From positions 62,001-126,000 of the forward strand of contig NZ_PTJD01000014.1 of NCBI RefSeq assembly GCF_002934625.1: 64,000 nucleotides of DNA, given 5' to 3'. Shown piece by piece: positions 1 to 8,273 of the stretch (its first letter is position 1; the number at the start of each line of letters is the position of its first letter). Source of the stretch: Kineococcus xinjiangensis. Its GTDB lineage: Bacteria; Actinomycetota; Actinomycetes; Actinomycetales; Kineococcaceae. The position numbers and the translations under genes were made by a program. Under the pieces are notes generated by a model that was not told where the DNA came from, ran no database searches, and saw only the letters and a program-made list of their open reading frames with translations.

Positions 1-1088
1 GCCTCGAAGTCCTCCAGGGCCGGGGGCGCCTCCCCGTCGAGGCGGGGGGACAGCCCGCCCTGCTCCGCCGCGAACCCGGAGGAGTCCAGGAACCAGTCGA
101 CCCACGCCCGGGCAGCGTCCGCGTTGTCGGAGTGCCTGCTGATGCCGATCTTGTAGTCGCCGCTCACGGTGGAGTGGAAGTCGCCGTCCACCTTCCACGG
201 CATGGGCCAGAAGCCGATGTCGTCGGCCGACCCGCCGGCCGCCTCCGCCGCCTCCTGCATCTGGGGCACGGCCCACGAGCCGAGCACCATCGTCGCGACC
301 TCACCGGAACCGATGAGGTTCTTCGACTCCTCCCAGTTCGTCGTCGTCGGGTCCGGCTCGGACAGCCCGCGCTCGACGATCCGGTAGAGCAGGGAGTCGA
401 TGGCGTGCTGCTCCTTCCCCTCGGTCCAGGGCGCGTCGTCGCGGGTGCGCTCCAGGAGCGCGTCGGGCCCTGCGATGGAGCCCTGGTTGGACTGCCACTG
501 CGCCAGCGGCCATCCGTCGGCGTAGTTGGTGTAGTACGGGATCGCGTCGGTCTTCTCGTCGATCGCGGCCAGCGCCTGCAGGAACTCCTCGGGCGTCTCC
601 GGCGGGGCCGTGATCCCGGCCTCCGCCCACACGTCGGTGTTGAGGACGTAGCCCATGGCGGTGCCGAAGGTCGCCAGCCCGTACACCTCCCCCTCGTAGG
701 CCGCCTCGTCGACGAACCGGTAGGTGCGGCCGAGCTCCTCGGTGCTGCCGAGCGGCGCGAAGAACTGCGGGAGCTGGTCCTTGGTGACCTGGTTGGGGAT
801 GAGGAGGACGTCGCCGTAGTCGCGGGAGTTCAGGCGGACGGAGACGTCGCCCTCGTAGTCGGTGACGGCCTCGAACTGCACGTCGACGCCGGGGTGGAGG
901 GCCTCGAACTCCTTCGCGTAGCCCGCCAGCGTGGTGTCCACGATGTCCGTGCGGTTCGTCAGGACGGTCACCGTGCCGGTGATCTCGCCGTCCGCGCCGT
1001 CGGTGCCGGAGGCACCTCCGGCACCGCAGCCTGCGAGCAGTGCCGCCGCGGCGGCCGTCGTGACCAGAGGGGTGGTCTTCCGGGACAT
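1..1088 (-). CDS. Sugar ABC transporter substrate-binding lipoprotein (partial)
   Basis: An extracellular solute-binding protein of family 1 that would capture a sugar or oligosaccharide outside the membrane for an ABC importer. The start ATG is at 1088. The first 21 residues form a lipoprotein signal with lipobox LLAGC (Cys21), followed by a Gly/Ser/Ala-rich tether and then the binding fold (TVTVLTNRTDIVDTT at about residue 38; GSWAVPQMQEAAE near 285). The reading frame is open to the window edge, so only 362 residues and no stop are seen. The permease genes would lie to the left, outside the window. Three phased palindromic sites just upstream suggest LacI-type control. The sugar is unknown. 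Confidence 0.88.
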   Translation of the reverse strand, partial: MSRKTTPLVTTAAAAALLAGCGAGGASGTDGADGEITGTVTVLTNRTDIVDTTLAGYAKEFEALHPGVDVQFEAVTDYEGDVSVRLNSRDYGDVLLIPNQVTKDQLPQFFAPLGSTEELGRTYRFVDEAAYEGEVYGLATFGTAMGYVLNTDVWAEAGITAPPETPEEFLQALAAIDEKTDAIPYYTNYADGWPLAQWQSNQGSIAGPDALLERTRDDAPWTEGKEQHAIDSLLYRIVERGLSEPDPTTTNWEESKNLIGSGEVATMVLGSWAVPQMQEAAEAAGGSADDIGFWPMPWKVDGDFHSTVSGDYKIGISRHSDNADAARAWVDWFLDSSGFAAEQGGLSPRLDGEAPPALEDFE

Positions 1089-1189
1089 GTCGTGGTCCTC
1101 GCTCTCGTCGTCGTCGACAGGGGTGGAGCGGTGCGCGGATGCCGGGCGGCGGTGCATCGCCGGCCCGCGGCGGCCTCGAGACAGGAGTG

Positions 1190-1245
1190 AAGCGGTTAAG
1201 TAAAGCCAAGTCAACCGGTTCAGCAATCTGGGCTTGACCGGTTAA
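1190..1245. promoter_or_regulatory. Three phased LacI-type operator sites
   Basis: Three copies of a CG-centred palindrome lie upstream of the binding-protein gene: AAGCGGTT (1190-1197), AACCGGTT (1213-1220, perfect) and GACCGGTT (1236-1243). Their centres are exactly 23 bp apart, about two helical turns. The form fits LacI-family operators. No LacI gene is adjacent, so the regulator probably lies left of the window or elsewhere. The match is by eye. Confidence 0.5.
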
Positions 1246-1330
1246 GCCCTGCACGGACGGGGCTCCGGGCTCCCCGACGGCCCGGCCCTCGTCGCGCCCG
1301 TCCCGGACGGTCCCCGGCCGCCGAGGACCC

Positions 1331-2554
1331 CTACCCCACCAGTCCCGCCGCCGCCGCCGCGGCCAGACCCGGGGCCAGCGGCGCCCGCGGCAGCAGCGTG
1401 GCCTGCACCGCGTGGTACAGGTCCGGCTTGCCCGGCCACACCGTCGCCGCCGACCGGTTGCCGCTGTCCAGCTCGTGCCGCCACGAACCCCGCTCCACGT
1501 CGACGAAGTGCAGGCGCACGTGGTCCCACCACTGCGCGTACAGCTCGGCGTAGGAGTCCGCCCCCGTCCGGGCGTGCAGGGTCGCGGCCGCCCCCACGGC
1601 CTCCGCGGCGACCCAGTGCAGGCGCTGCCGCACCACCGGCCGCCCGTCCCAGTCCGTCGTGTAGACGAAACCCGCAGCGCCGTCGGCGTTCCAGCCGTCG
1701 CGGACCGCTCGCGAGAACAGGGCCTCGGCGCTCTCCAGCAACCACCCCGGAGCCGTCGCCCCCAGCGCGGCCTCCAGGTGCAGGAGGAGGCGCGACCACT
1801 CCAGCGCATGCCCGACCGTCGCACCGAAGGGCTTGAACTGGTCCCCCGGGCACTCGCGGTTGTACTCCGGCTGCGGCCGCCACTCCTCGTCGAAGTGCTC
1901 CGGCAGCCGCCACTCGCGCTCCCGCGCCCACCCCACCGCGCGCTCCGCGATGCGCAGCGCGCGGTCGAGGAGCGCCCGCTCCCCGCGGGCGTCGAAGGCG
2001 GCCAGCAGCGCCTCGACCCCGTGCATGTTCGCGTTGAGGCCCCGGTAGCCGTCCAGCCGGCCCCACGCGGTGTCCCACAGGTCGGCGAAGAGGCCGTGCT
2101 CCTCCTCCCAGAAGCGGGTGAGGAGGACGTCGAGGGCCTCGTCCAGCAGCTCCCGCGCCCCAGGGCGCCGCGCCGTGGTCGCCGAGGCCGCGGCGAGCAC
2201 CACGAACGCGTGGTCGTAGCAGGCCTTGCCGGGTGCGGCCTCACCGTCGGCCGACACCTGCGGGTGCCACCCGCCGCGCCGGCCGTCCCGCAGCACCCCC
2301 GTGAGCCCGGTGAGGGCGGCGTCGGCCAGGGGACCGGCGCCCGGCAGGCCCAGCAGAGCGCCCAGGGAGTACACGTGCGCCATCCGGGCGGTGATCCACG
2401 TGTGCACGGGGGCGTCGAGGTCGGGGGTTCCGTCCTCGCCCAGCCAGGCCGCGCCGCCGAGCGGGTGCGGGAAGCGGACGCCGAAGTCCAGCAGGCGCTG
2501 GGTCTCCCCGCCCAGCCATCGGAGGTGGGCGGGCTGCCGGAGCCAGGGCTTCAC
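1331..2554 (-). CDS. YihS/ManI-like aldose-ketose isomerase (AGE superfamily)
   Basis: A 407-residue cytoplasmic (alpha/alpha)6-barrel protein similar over its whole length to YihS (about 413 aa), which isomerises sulfoquinovose and mannose to the ketoses, and to bacterial mannose isomerases. Recalled family features are present: ITARM (Arg57), NANMH (His178), GATVGHALEW (His249) and the C-terminal DLYHAVQATLLPR with LAPGLAAAAAAGL. These match the positions of the catalytic Arg and His residues of YihS. The GTG at 2554 has AAGGAG 6-7 nt upstream. It probably works with the neighbouring sugar importer to feed a ketose into glycolysis. Sequence alone does not separate mannose from sulfoquinovose. 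Confidence 0.82.
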   Translation of the reverse strand: MKPWLRQPAHLRWLGGETQRLLDFGVRFPHPLGGAAWLGEDGTPDLDAPVHTWITARMAHVYSLGALLGLPGAGPLADAALTGLTGVLRDGRRGGWHPQVSADGEAAPGKACYDHAFVVLAAASATTARRPGARELLDEALDVLLTRFWEEEHGLFADLWDTAWGRLDGYRGLNANMHGVEALLAAFDARGERALLDRALRIAERAVGWAREREWRLPEHFDEEWRPQPEYNRECPGDQFKPFGATVGHALEWSRLLLHLEAALGATAPGWLLESAEALFSRAVRDGWNADGAAGFVYTTDWDGRPVVRQRLHWVAAEAVGAAATLHARTGADSYAELYAQWWDHVRLHFVDVERGSWRHELDSGNRSAATVWPGKPDLYHAVQATLLPRAPLAPGLAAAAAAGLVG

Positions 2555-2663
2555 GGGTGCTCCTTCGGAGTGGGGTGCGCGTGCGGCGCTCCGCCGCGTC
2601 AGCGACCGGGCGGCACCTGCCGCTCCCGGTGGCCCGCGAACGTAGGAACTGGACGGCACTGAT

Positions 2664-2675
2664 GTCAACGTTGAC
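2664..2675. promoter_or_regulatory. Perfect 12-bp palindrome, LacI-type operator
   Basis: GTCAACGTTGAC is a perfect palindrome with the CG centre typical of LacI-family operators. It lies 110 bp upstream of the isomerase start, in the promoter region. It differs from the AACCGGTT sites upstream of the binding-protein gene, so the two genes may answer to different regulators. Confidence 0.45.
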
Positions 2676-2708
2676 GCAGCCGGCCCGGCCGCGGGCTCCG
2701 CGCAGCGC

Positions 2709-3195
2709 TCAGGCGCTGCGCACCTCCCAGGTGAAGTCCACGCCCAGCGACCTGTCCTGGGCGGCGTTGTCGTCGCGGACCACGCAGGTGACGCGGCAGT
2801 GCCGCACCTGGCGCTCCGCGGAGGTCCCGCCCTCGAACAGGGCCGCACCCGCGCGCCGCCGCCCGGCGCACGGCGCACGGCGTGCCGGCACCCTCGCCGG
2901 TCTCCTCGACGACGACGTCGACGTAGGACGCGAGGGAGTCGTCCGGGCCGGCGGCGGTGCTGCGGAAGGCGGCGTGCAGCCGGACCTGCGCGGGGAGGTC
3001 GCCGTCGTAGGCGACGTCGATGCAGGAGCTGCGCGGCTGCCCGGGCACCAGGCCGTCGAACGTGAGGAGCGCGGACGTGGTGCCGGGCGTGCTGAGCGCA
3101 ACCCCGCCCGCGGCGAAGGTGTTGCCCTCGTTGCGCGTCTCGTGGCCGCCCGTGGCGGTGGCCGTCTGCCACATCCACTTCGAACAGTCCTGCAT
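2709..3195 (-). pseudogene. Broken secreted-protein gene (frameshifted, no signal peptide)
   Basis: Two adjacent frames together resemble a small actinobacterial secreted beta-sandwich protein. The first half (from about 3150 down to 2890) reads NTFAAGGVALSTPG, LVPGQPRSSCIDVAYDG and ASYVDVVVEETGEG. The second half continues in another frame with VTCVVRDDNAAQDRSLG and ends DFTWEVRSA at 2709. In the related proteins I recall, these motifs lie in one chain. The frame changes near 2850-2890 and no signal peptide precedes the first half. It is therefore read as a gene damaged by a frameshift and 5' loss. A sequencing error could explain the frameshift but not the missing leader. Confidence 0.5.
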
Positions 3196-3346
3196 AGCCG
3201 GCCCTGAGTTCTGCAGGATTCAGACGCACCGGTGCAGGACCAGCGGTGCGACATCCAGAGCGCTCACGTACCTCGACTGCTGGTTGATCTGGGCCATCCC
3301 TTCTGCCGCCACGAACCGCGCCTGGGGAGGGTGGGGCGCCGGGCGC

Positions 3347-3385
3347 GGCTGTGGGTGGGTCCCCGGGAGGAACCCACCCACAGCC
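3347..3385. terminator. Hairpin after the pectate lyase gene
   Basis: A 14-bp perfect inverted repeat (3347-3360 with 3372-3385) closes an 11-nt loop 12 nt past the pectate lyase stop. There is no T-tract, as is common in actinobacteria. Both flanking genes are on the minus strand. Confidence 0.6.
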
Positions 3386-3397
3386 GTTCATGCTGGA

Positions 3398-4963
3398 CTA
3401 CTTCGCGTATGTCTCGAACTCCGCGATGCGCGGGGTGCCTGAGGCGGAGGTGATCTGGAACGTGATCTTGCTGAGCGACGTCGAGGAGAACGAGACGGTG
3501 CCGGGAGCACCGGTGCCCGAGGCCAGAACCGCGCCGCTGCCAGCGTTCAGGACGCGCCACCCGGTGATGGTGCCGCCGCCCGAGGCGGTGCGGATGTTGA
3601 TCTTCGAGACCGTCTTGGCGGTGCCCCACTTGACCGAGATCGAGCCGGTCGTGCCGCTCGGGGACCAGTAGGTGCTCAGGCTGCCGTCGATCGCGTTGCC
3701 GTAGCTCGTGCCGCTGGCCTTGCTCGAGCCGTCGGCGCCCGCGCCGATGCTCAGGTTCGTGCCGGTCGGCGTGGTCGGGGTCGCGCTCGAGGTCGGCGTC
3801 GGCGTGCTCGTGGCCGTCGGCGTCGGGGTGGCCGTCGCGGTCGCCGTGGGGCTCGGCGCCGGGGTCTGCGGGGTGCAGGAGCCGTCCGAGACCTTCAGGC
3901 CCTTGTTGGCGCCGGCCGTGGCGGCGACGATCGCCGGGACGCAGCTCGCGCCGTCGAGCTTGTACGAGTAGGGGACGCTCGCGGTGCCCGTGGACGCCAT
4001 GCTCGGACCGGCCGGGTTGTACTCGCTGCCCTTGGGCGACCACGTGACGTTGTCGAGGATGTTGCCCGCGGTCTGCCAGGTGCCGGCCGCGCTCGTGTAG
4101 AACGTGCCGAGCACGTCCTTGGAGTCCTCGAAGTAGTTGTTCTCGACCTTGGCCCTCGCGCCGGCGCGCGAGTTGATTCCCGACTCGTTGAGGTTCACGT
4201 AGTGGTTGTTGTAGATGTGCGCCAGGCCGCCACGCAGCAGCGGGGTGCGCGAGTCGATGTTCTGGTACAGGTTGTGATGGAACGTGATGTTCGTGTTTCC
4301 CGTGTCGGTCTCGCTCGAGCCGATGAGGCCGCCACGGCCCGAGTTGCGCAGGATCGCGTACGAGAGGGTCACGTTCTCGACGTCACCCTTCATGTCGAAC
4401 AGGCCGTCGTAGCCCTCCGACTCGCCACCCGATGCCTCGAGAGTCACGTGGTCGACCCACACCTTGCGGACGGTCGACTCCATGCCGATCGCGTCGCCGC
4501 CGTTGGACGTGGGCGAGCCCGACTTCTTGACGTTCTTCACCGTGACGTTCTGGATGATGATGTTGCTCGAGTCACGGATGTGGATGCCGATCTGGTCGAA
4601 CGTGGCACCGCTGCCGACACCGACGATCGAGATGTTGCTGATGCCCTTGAGCTCGATCACGCCGGCCGCAGTGGAGCAGCTGCCGGACACCGCGGCGGTG
4701 TTCCCGACGGTGATCGTGCCCTGCACCTCGATGGTGAGGGGGGTGCTGGTGCTCGCGCGGCCGCAGATCGCGGCATGGATCTGGGTGCCGGTCGAGGCGG
4801 TGACCGTCTGCCCGCCGGCACCGCCGGTGGCGCCAGTCGCGAAGCCGTTCGCGCTGCCTGTCACGCCAGCCTGCGCGCCCATGGCCATGGCCGTCAGGCC
4901 CATCGTGGCCGCCAGGGCCACGGCGGCACCGGTCGCGAGGGGACGTCGTGCGACTGCTGTCAT
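3398..4963 (-). CDS. Secreted pectate lyase (PL1) with C-terminal beta-sandwich domain
   Basis: A 521-residue exported enzyme that would cleave polygalacturonate by calcium-dependent beta-elimination. Residues 1-31 are a signal peptide ending near GAQA. Residues about 40-350 form the PL1 parallel beta-helix, with WVDHVTLEA, YDGLFDMKGD, FHHNLYQN and the catalytic-type RTPLLR (Arg239), followed by HIYNNHY. A Pro/Thr-rich linker (about 367-400) leads to a C-terminal domain of about 120 residues resembling F5/8-type or other carbohydrate-binding beta-sandwiches. The ATG at 4963 has AAGGAG 8 nt upstream and is preferred to the TTG one codon earlier. It points to life on plant material. Confidence 0.9.
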   Translation of the reverse strand: MTAVARRPLATGAAVALAATMGLTAMAMGAQAGVTGSANGFATGATGGAGGQTVTASTGTQIHAAICGRASTSTPLTIEVQGTITVGNTAAVSGSCSTAAGVIELKGISNISIVGVGSGATFDQIGIHIRDSSNIIIQNVTVKNVKKSGSPTSNGGDAIGMESTVRKVWVDHVTLEASGGESEGYDGLFDMKGDVENVTLSYAILRNSGRGGLIGSSETDTGNTNITFHHNLYQNIDSRTPLLRGGLAHIYNNHYVNLNESGINSRAGARAKVENNYFEDSKDVLGTFYTSAAGTWQTAGNILDNVTWSPKGSEYNPAGPSMASTGTASVPYSYKLDGASCVPAIVAATAGANKGLKVSDGSCTPQTPAPSPTATATATPTPTATSTPTPTSSATPTTPTGTNLSIGAGADGSSKASGTSYGNAIDGSLSTYWSPSGTTGSISVKWGTAKTVSKINIRTASGGGTITGWRVLNAGSGAVLASGTGAPGTVSFSSTSLSKITFQITSASGTPRIAEFETYAK

Positions 4964-5316
4964 CAAAGCTCTCCTTCATCGCGGAACTCAGAGCGTCCCG
5001 TACCTGCACCTAGTACACGTCCGCGCCGGCTCATCCCAGCTCTCACCGCGAGCTTCTTGGAGCGCCGCCGCCCACCGCCCAGGGGGCCGTCTTCAGTGGG
5101 TTTCGACCCGCGGACGCTCACCGGCACGTCAAATTGCAGAGGAGAACACACCCTTGATCTCGCAAGGGGATTCACGTCGCCCAGACAGCTGCCGCGGGTG
5201 GTCGACGCACACTATCGCCGCACCGGAAGCCACGGCAAGCGGTTTCTGAAGATCATTGCGCTCTGCCCGTGGTGGCGTGAGCCGTCGCCACAGACGCGGT
5301 GTCGAAGGTGTTGAGT

Positions 5317-5346
5317 TCCCCCACCCTTCGGGCGGGAGGTGCCCCC
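5317..5346. repeat. Small palindromic repeat, copy 1
   Basis: A stretch of about 30 bp made of a C-tract, CACCC, a TTCG centre, and GGGAGGTGCCCCC. The same element lies in reverse orientation at 5628-5654. It can fold into a hairpin around TTCG. It stands about 65 bp upstream of the transposase remnant. Confidence 0.6.
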
Positions 5347-5411
5347 AGTAGGGCCTGGCCGGTCACGATGCTGGCGACCCAGCTCAACCGCCGCACCCGT
5401 CAGGACCTTGC

Positions 5412-5805
5412 GTGCTCTTCCATCGCGCCAGCCTCGACGTCTCCCGCGACCTCGCCCAAGCCATCGCACGCTTGCTGTCCGCTCGCCGCATCCACCTCGG
5501 CACCCGCCGGGGCCGGCGAACTCTCGGATGCTTTGCCCAGGCGGTCTTGGTGCTGCGGTTCATGCGCCAGCGCGTCGCAGTCGCCGACCTCGCACGCGAC
5601 AACCAAGTCCCGCTGAAGACCGCCTACGGGGGGCACCTCCCACGAAGTGGGGGACTACGTGAACTCCGCTCGCGCCTTCGTCGGGCACGGCATCGCCCAC
5701 CTCAAGACCCGCTGGCGAGCTCTCGCCCGCGTCACCCTCTGCCTTTGGCGGATCTCCGCGATCGCCGCCACTGCCCTTGTCCTCAGCAACCTGGAGAACC
5801 GCTAG
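5412..5805 (+). pseudogene. Internally deleted IS5-type transposase remnant
   Basis: The first 72 codons (5412-5627; LDVSRDLAQAIARLLSARR, TLGCFAQAVLVLRFMRQ, DLARDNQVPLKTAY) match the N-terminal part of IS5-superfamily DDE transposases of about 250-280 residues. The last 48 codons (5659-5805; FVGHGIAHLKTRWRALARV, AATALVLSNLENR) match the C-terminal helices. The DDE core between them is missing. A 27-bp palindromic element sits at the junction, flanked by CTAC on both sides. Removing it with one CTAC restores a single frame across the gap. The protein cannot be active. Confidence 0.75.
5628..5654. repeat. Small palindromic repeat, copy 2, flanked by CTAC
   Basis: Reverse-orientation copy of the element at 5317-5346, reading GGGGGGCACCTCCC then ACGAAGTGGGGGA. 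It is bordered by direct repeats CTAC (5624-5627 and 5655-5658), which looks like a 4-bp target duplication, and it interrupts the transposase remnant. Confidence 0.6.
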
Positions 5806-5947
5806 CGACAAAGCCTCACTGACTTCGATCCGCCCTCACCGCGCACTCCCGACGAATCCACGAGATGCAGCGGAAGCCTGATGCGCAGCGAAGTGCAGCC
5901 GCCTCGCCGCAAGGCCGTTCCGGCTCGGTCAGCTCGGTGCGCACGTG

Positions 5948-5968
5948 ATCATCGGCGGATCCAGGCTC
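5948..5968. repeat. 21-bp repeat, left copy
   Basis: This 21-bp sequence (starting ATCATCGGCGG and ending AGGCTC) recurs as a perfect inverted copy at 6651-6671. A third, imperfect copy lies at 6847-6866 in the same orientation as this one. The first two bracket the membrane-protein gene between them. Confidence 0.65.
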
Positions 5969-6016
5969 AGTGTCCAGAGGGGGTGGCCGTCAGCGCCGCG
6001 CAGGTCCGATAGGTCT

Positions 6017-6649
6017 TCAGGAGTTCGCGACCGTGAGGTGCACCGGGGTCAGCCGGGTTCCGGGCCCGGTGATCCTGCGACCCAGGTCGGTGTACTCGGC
6101 GCTGTCGGCGTAGGGAATCCGGAGATCGATGCAGATCTTGCCGTGGGTGTAGCGGGCGAAGGCCTGGTCGGCGTACTTCAACTCGAGTCTCGGGTAGCCC
6201 TTGAAACCGATCGTCGTCCCGACTTCCAGCTCGTCGATCGGGGTCCAGGACGCTGGCACGCCGATCTTCTCGTGAACGCGACGCAGCTCCTCGTGGCCCG
6301 CGATGGCGAAGTGAGCGCTGACGGCACCGGTGACCAGGGTGATCACGTCGATGGTGGCCGGGACGGCCCAGCGGTGACGGGTGGGGATGAGCTTGCTGAT
6401 CGCCATGACGCTCACGAGGACGCCGGGAAGGTAGAGCAGCGCCGCCCAGAGCCACCCCAGGGGGCCACTGGCGAAGCCACCGAAATGTACGACCAGGGCG
6501 ACGATCGCGCACCACGCCAGTCCGAAGAGGACCGCTAGGGCCATGATGAGGGGACGGGCTGCGCCGTGGCGAGGGCGCCCGTCATCGCCGGCCATGGAGT
6601 GGTCCTGGCCTGCTGAGTCGCTCATGGCAGAAGTCTGGTCTCCCTTCAT
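6017..6649 (-). CDS. Unrecognised membrane protein with three predicted helices
   Basis: I do not recognise this family. From the ATG at 6649 the product has 210 residues: a polar N-terminus, three hydrophobic segments (PLIMALAVLFGLAWCAIVAL, GWLWAALLYLPGVLVSVMA and VPATIDVITLVTGAVSAHFA), and a soluble C-terminal domain of about 85 residues with SWTPIDELEVGTTIGFKGYP and TPVHLTVANS. The start is uncertain: ATG codons at 6625 and 6595 are also possible, and the latter has an AGGA 7 nt upstream. The gene sits inside a pair of 21-bp inverted repeats, and the upstream repeat ends two bases before the 6649 ATG. It may therefore have moved as a unit. Confidence 0.55.
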   Translation of the reverse strand: MKGDQTSAMSDSAGQDHSMAGDDGRPRHGAARPLIMALAVLFGLAWCAIVALVVHFGGFASGPLGWLWAALLYLPGVLVSVMAISKLIPTRHRWAVPATIDVITLVTGAVSAHFAIAGHEELRRVHEKIGVPASWTPIDELEVGTTIGFKGYPRLELKYADQAFARYTHGKICIDLRIPYADSAEYTDLGRRITGPGTRLTPVHLTVANS

Positions 6650-6650
6650 C

Positions 6651-6671
6651 GAGCCTGGATCCGCCGATGAT
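6651..6671. repeat. 21-bp repeat, inverted right copy
   Basis: Perfect reverse complement of 5948-5968. With the left copy it defines a 724-bp segment holding one gene. No clear target duplication was seen outside the repeats. Confidence 0.65.
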
Positions 6672-6846
6672 GTTGGCGATCCGACGTGATCGAAGTCTGT
6701 CGTCGCCTGCGAGGCAGCGTTGATCACACCGAGTCGGCCCTCATCCGGGCTGCACCCACGGGGTGCGGCCCGGATGTGACGTGCCAACGGGGCAGTTCTT
6801 GTGGGTCACAGGTAGATCCGGAGGTGATCGGCTTGCCGCGCTCATG

Positions 6847-6866
6847 ATCATCAGTGGATCCAGGCC
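6847..6866. repeat. Imperfect third copy of the 21-bp repeat
   Basis: It differs from the 5948 copy at two internal bases and diverges at the last base or two. It lies in the 396-bp stretch between the membrane-protein gene and the MFS gene, in which no convincing gene was found. Confidence 0.5.
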
Positions 6867-7045
6867 GACGCCTCGTCGGTAGCGGTCCTCCATGGCACTG
6901 AGGACCAGGGCGGCGGCCGTGACGGCGGTGCCCGGTGTCGGAGCCGGCGATGCCGTCGCATCCCTTCGGCGTCGTTCGAACTCGGTGTCCGGCACTGCGC
7001 TGGAGGACTGGTGGCGGCGCTCCATCGCTGCTGGGTCTCGCCTGT

Positions 7046-8242
7046 TCAGCGGGGTGCGCGGATCCTGGCGATGGTGGGCCGCGCGAGGACGGTGAAGAGG
7101 GCCGCGATGGCGGCGACCCCGAGCATGGCGCCGCGCAAGCCATGACTGTCGGCGAGCCGGCCGACGATGACCGGGCCGCAGAGGAAGCCGAGGTAGGCGG
7201 TGGTGGAGATCAGGGAGGTCACGCGACCCCGGACGGCTTCAACGACGCCGGCGGTGCTGGCGCTGAGGAGGGTGGGGAAGAGCACGGCGGTGCCGGCGGC
7301 TGCGCACGCCAGACCGAGCAGCGCCAGGGGGACACTGCGTGAGCCGGCCAGGAGGACCGTGCCCGCTGTGGCCACGGCGCCACCGGTGAGGAGCAGGACG
7401 ACAGGGCGCAGGTGGCTGAGCGATCCCGCGGCGAGGCGCGTGATCGCGGCGACGGTGGCGAACAGTGCCGGGGCGACGGCCGCCAGGGCGGGTGAGACCG
7501 TCAGCACGTCGACGAGGTAGATGGCACCCCAGCTCTGGTGCGCGTTCTCCACCGCGAAGGCCAGAGCGGCCACCACCCCCACCGCTACCAGCAAGGGCGA
7601 CCGCAGCCAGGGCGGCGGGCTCGCGATCGCATCGCGTCCGGGACCCGTCGCCCCGGCGGGGGTCCGAGGGTTTCCGTGCTCCGCCGGGGTGCCGCGCAGG
7701 AGGAACCGCGCCGCGATGCCGGCGATCAGGACGACACCGCTGAACGCCACCCACAGCGGCGCACCGAGGCGCTGCAGCAGACCGGTCAGGAGGCTGGCCG
7801 CAACGACGGCTGCGGAGAACGTGGCGTGCGAGAAGGTGATCACCGGACGCCGGCACGTCCGTTCGGCGGCTCCGGCGACTGCGTTGATGGCGACGTCCGC
7901 AGATCCTGACGCGGCCCCCAGCAGCAGCAGCGCGACGCTCAAGCTGAACGCCCCCCTGGCGAGGACGGCGACGAGCACCCCCGCCACGCCGAGAGCGACG
8001 AGGGCTGCGGCCGGCACCCGAGGTCCCCACCGGTCGCTGGCCCGGCCGGTCAGGAGCATCGCCGGCAGCGCTCCGGCCGCGACGAACAGCAGAGCGGTGC
8101 CCAGTTGCCCGTCGTCGACCTCTGCGTGCGCCTTGATCTGGGGCAGGGCAGCGCCCCACACCCCCCACAGGGCACCGAAGGCCGCGAAGGCCCAGTAGGC
8201 CGCCACCGACCGGGACCTCGTCCGGGGATGTGTGATCGTCAC
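7046..8242 (-). CDS. MFS transporter (YbjJ/fucose-permease-like)
   Basis: A 398-residue inner-membrane carrier with about 12 hydrophobic helices and the MFS loop motif after helix 2 (GRASDRWGPRVPAA). The first half contains GAASGSADVAINAVAG and FSHATFSAAVVAAS, features of the YbjJ/FucP-like branch, whose members move sugars or export small molecules. GTG at 8242 is the start. It faces the LacI-type regulator gene at 8274 across a 31-bp gap that holds a TAACGTTA palindrome. The regulator therefore very likely controls it. The substrate is not evident. Confidence 0.85.
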   Translation of the reverse strand: MTITHPRTRSRSVAAYWAFAAFGALWGVWGAALPQIKAHAEVDDGQLGTALLFVAAGALPAMLLTGRASDRWGPRVPAAALVALGVAGVLVAVLARGAFSLSVALLLLGAASGSADVAINAVAGAAERTCRRPVITFSHATFSAAVVAASLLTGLLQRLGAPLWVAFSGVVLIAGIAARFLLRGTPAEHGNPRTPAGATGPGRDAIASPPPWLRSPLLVAVGVVAALAFAVENAHQSWGAIYLVDVLTVSPALAAVAPALFATVAAITRLAAGSLSHLRPVVLLLTGGAVATAGTVLLAGSRSVPLALLGLACAAAGTAVLFPTLLSASTAGVVEAVRGRVTSLISTTAYLGFLCGPVIVGRLADSHGLRGAMLGVAAIAALFTVLARPTIARIRAPR

Positions 8243-8247
8243 CGTCT

Positions 8248-8255
8248 TAACGTTA
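8248..8255. promoter_or_regulatory. LacI-type operator between divergent genes
   Basis: TAACGTTA is a perfect CG-centred palindrome in the 31-bp gap between the MFS gene (minus) and the LacI gene (plus). One bound dimer could block both starts, giving co-regulation and autoregulation. Confidence 0.6.
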
Positions 8256-8273
8256 CACAGCTAGGGTGGCGGC

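Noticed and set aside
6741-7025. Minus-strand frame of 94 codons with ALVLSAMEDRYRRGVGLDP
   Set aside because: It looks partly protein-like but has no ribosome site, overlaps the repeat region and matches no family I know.
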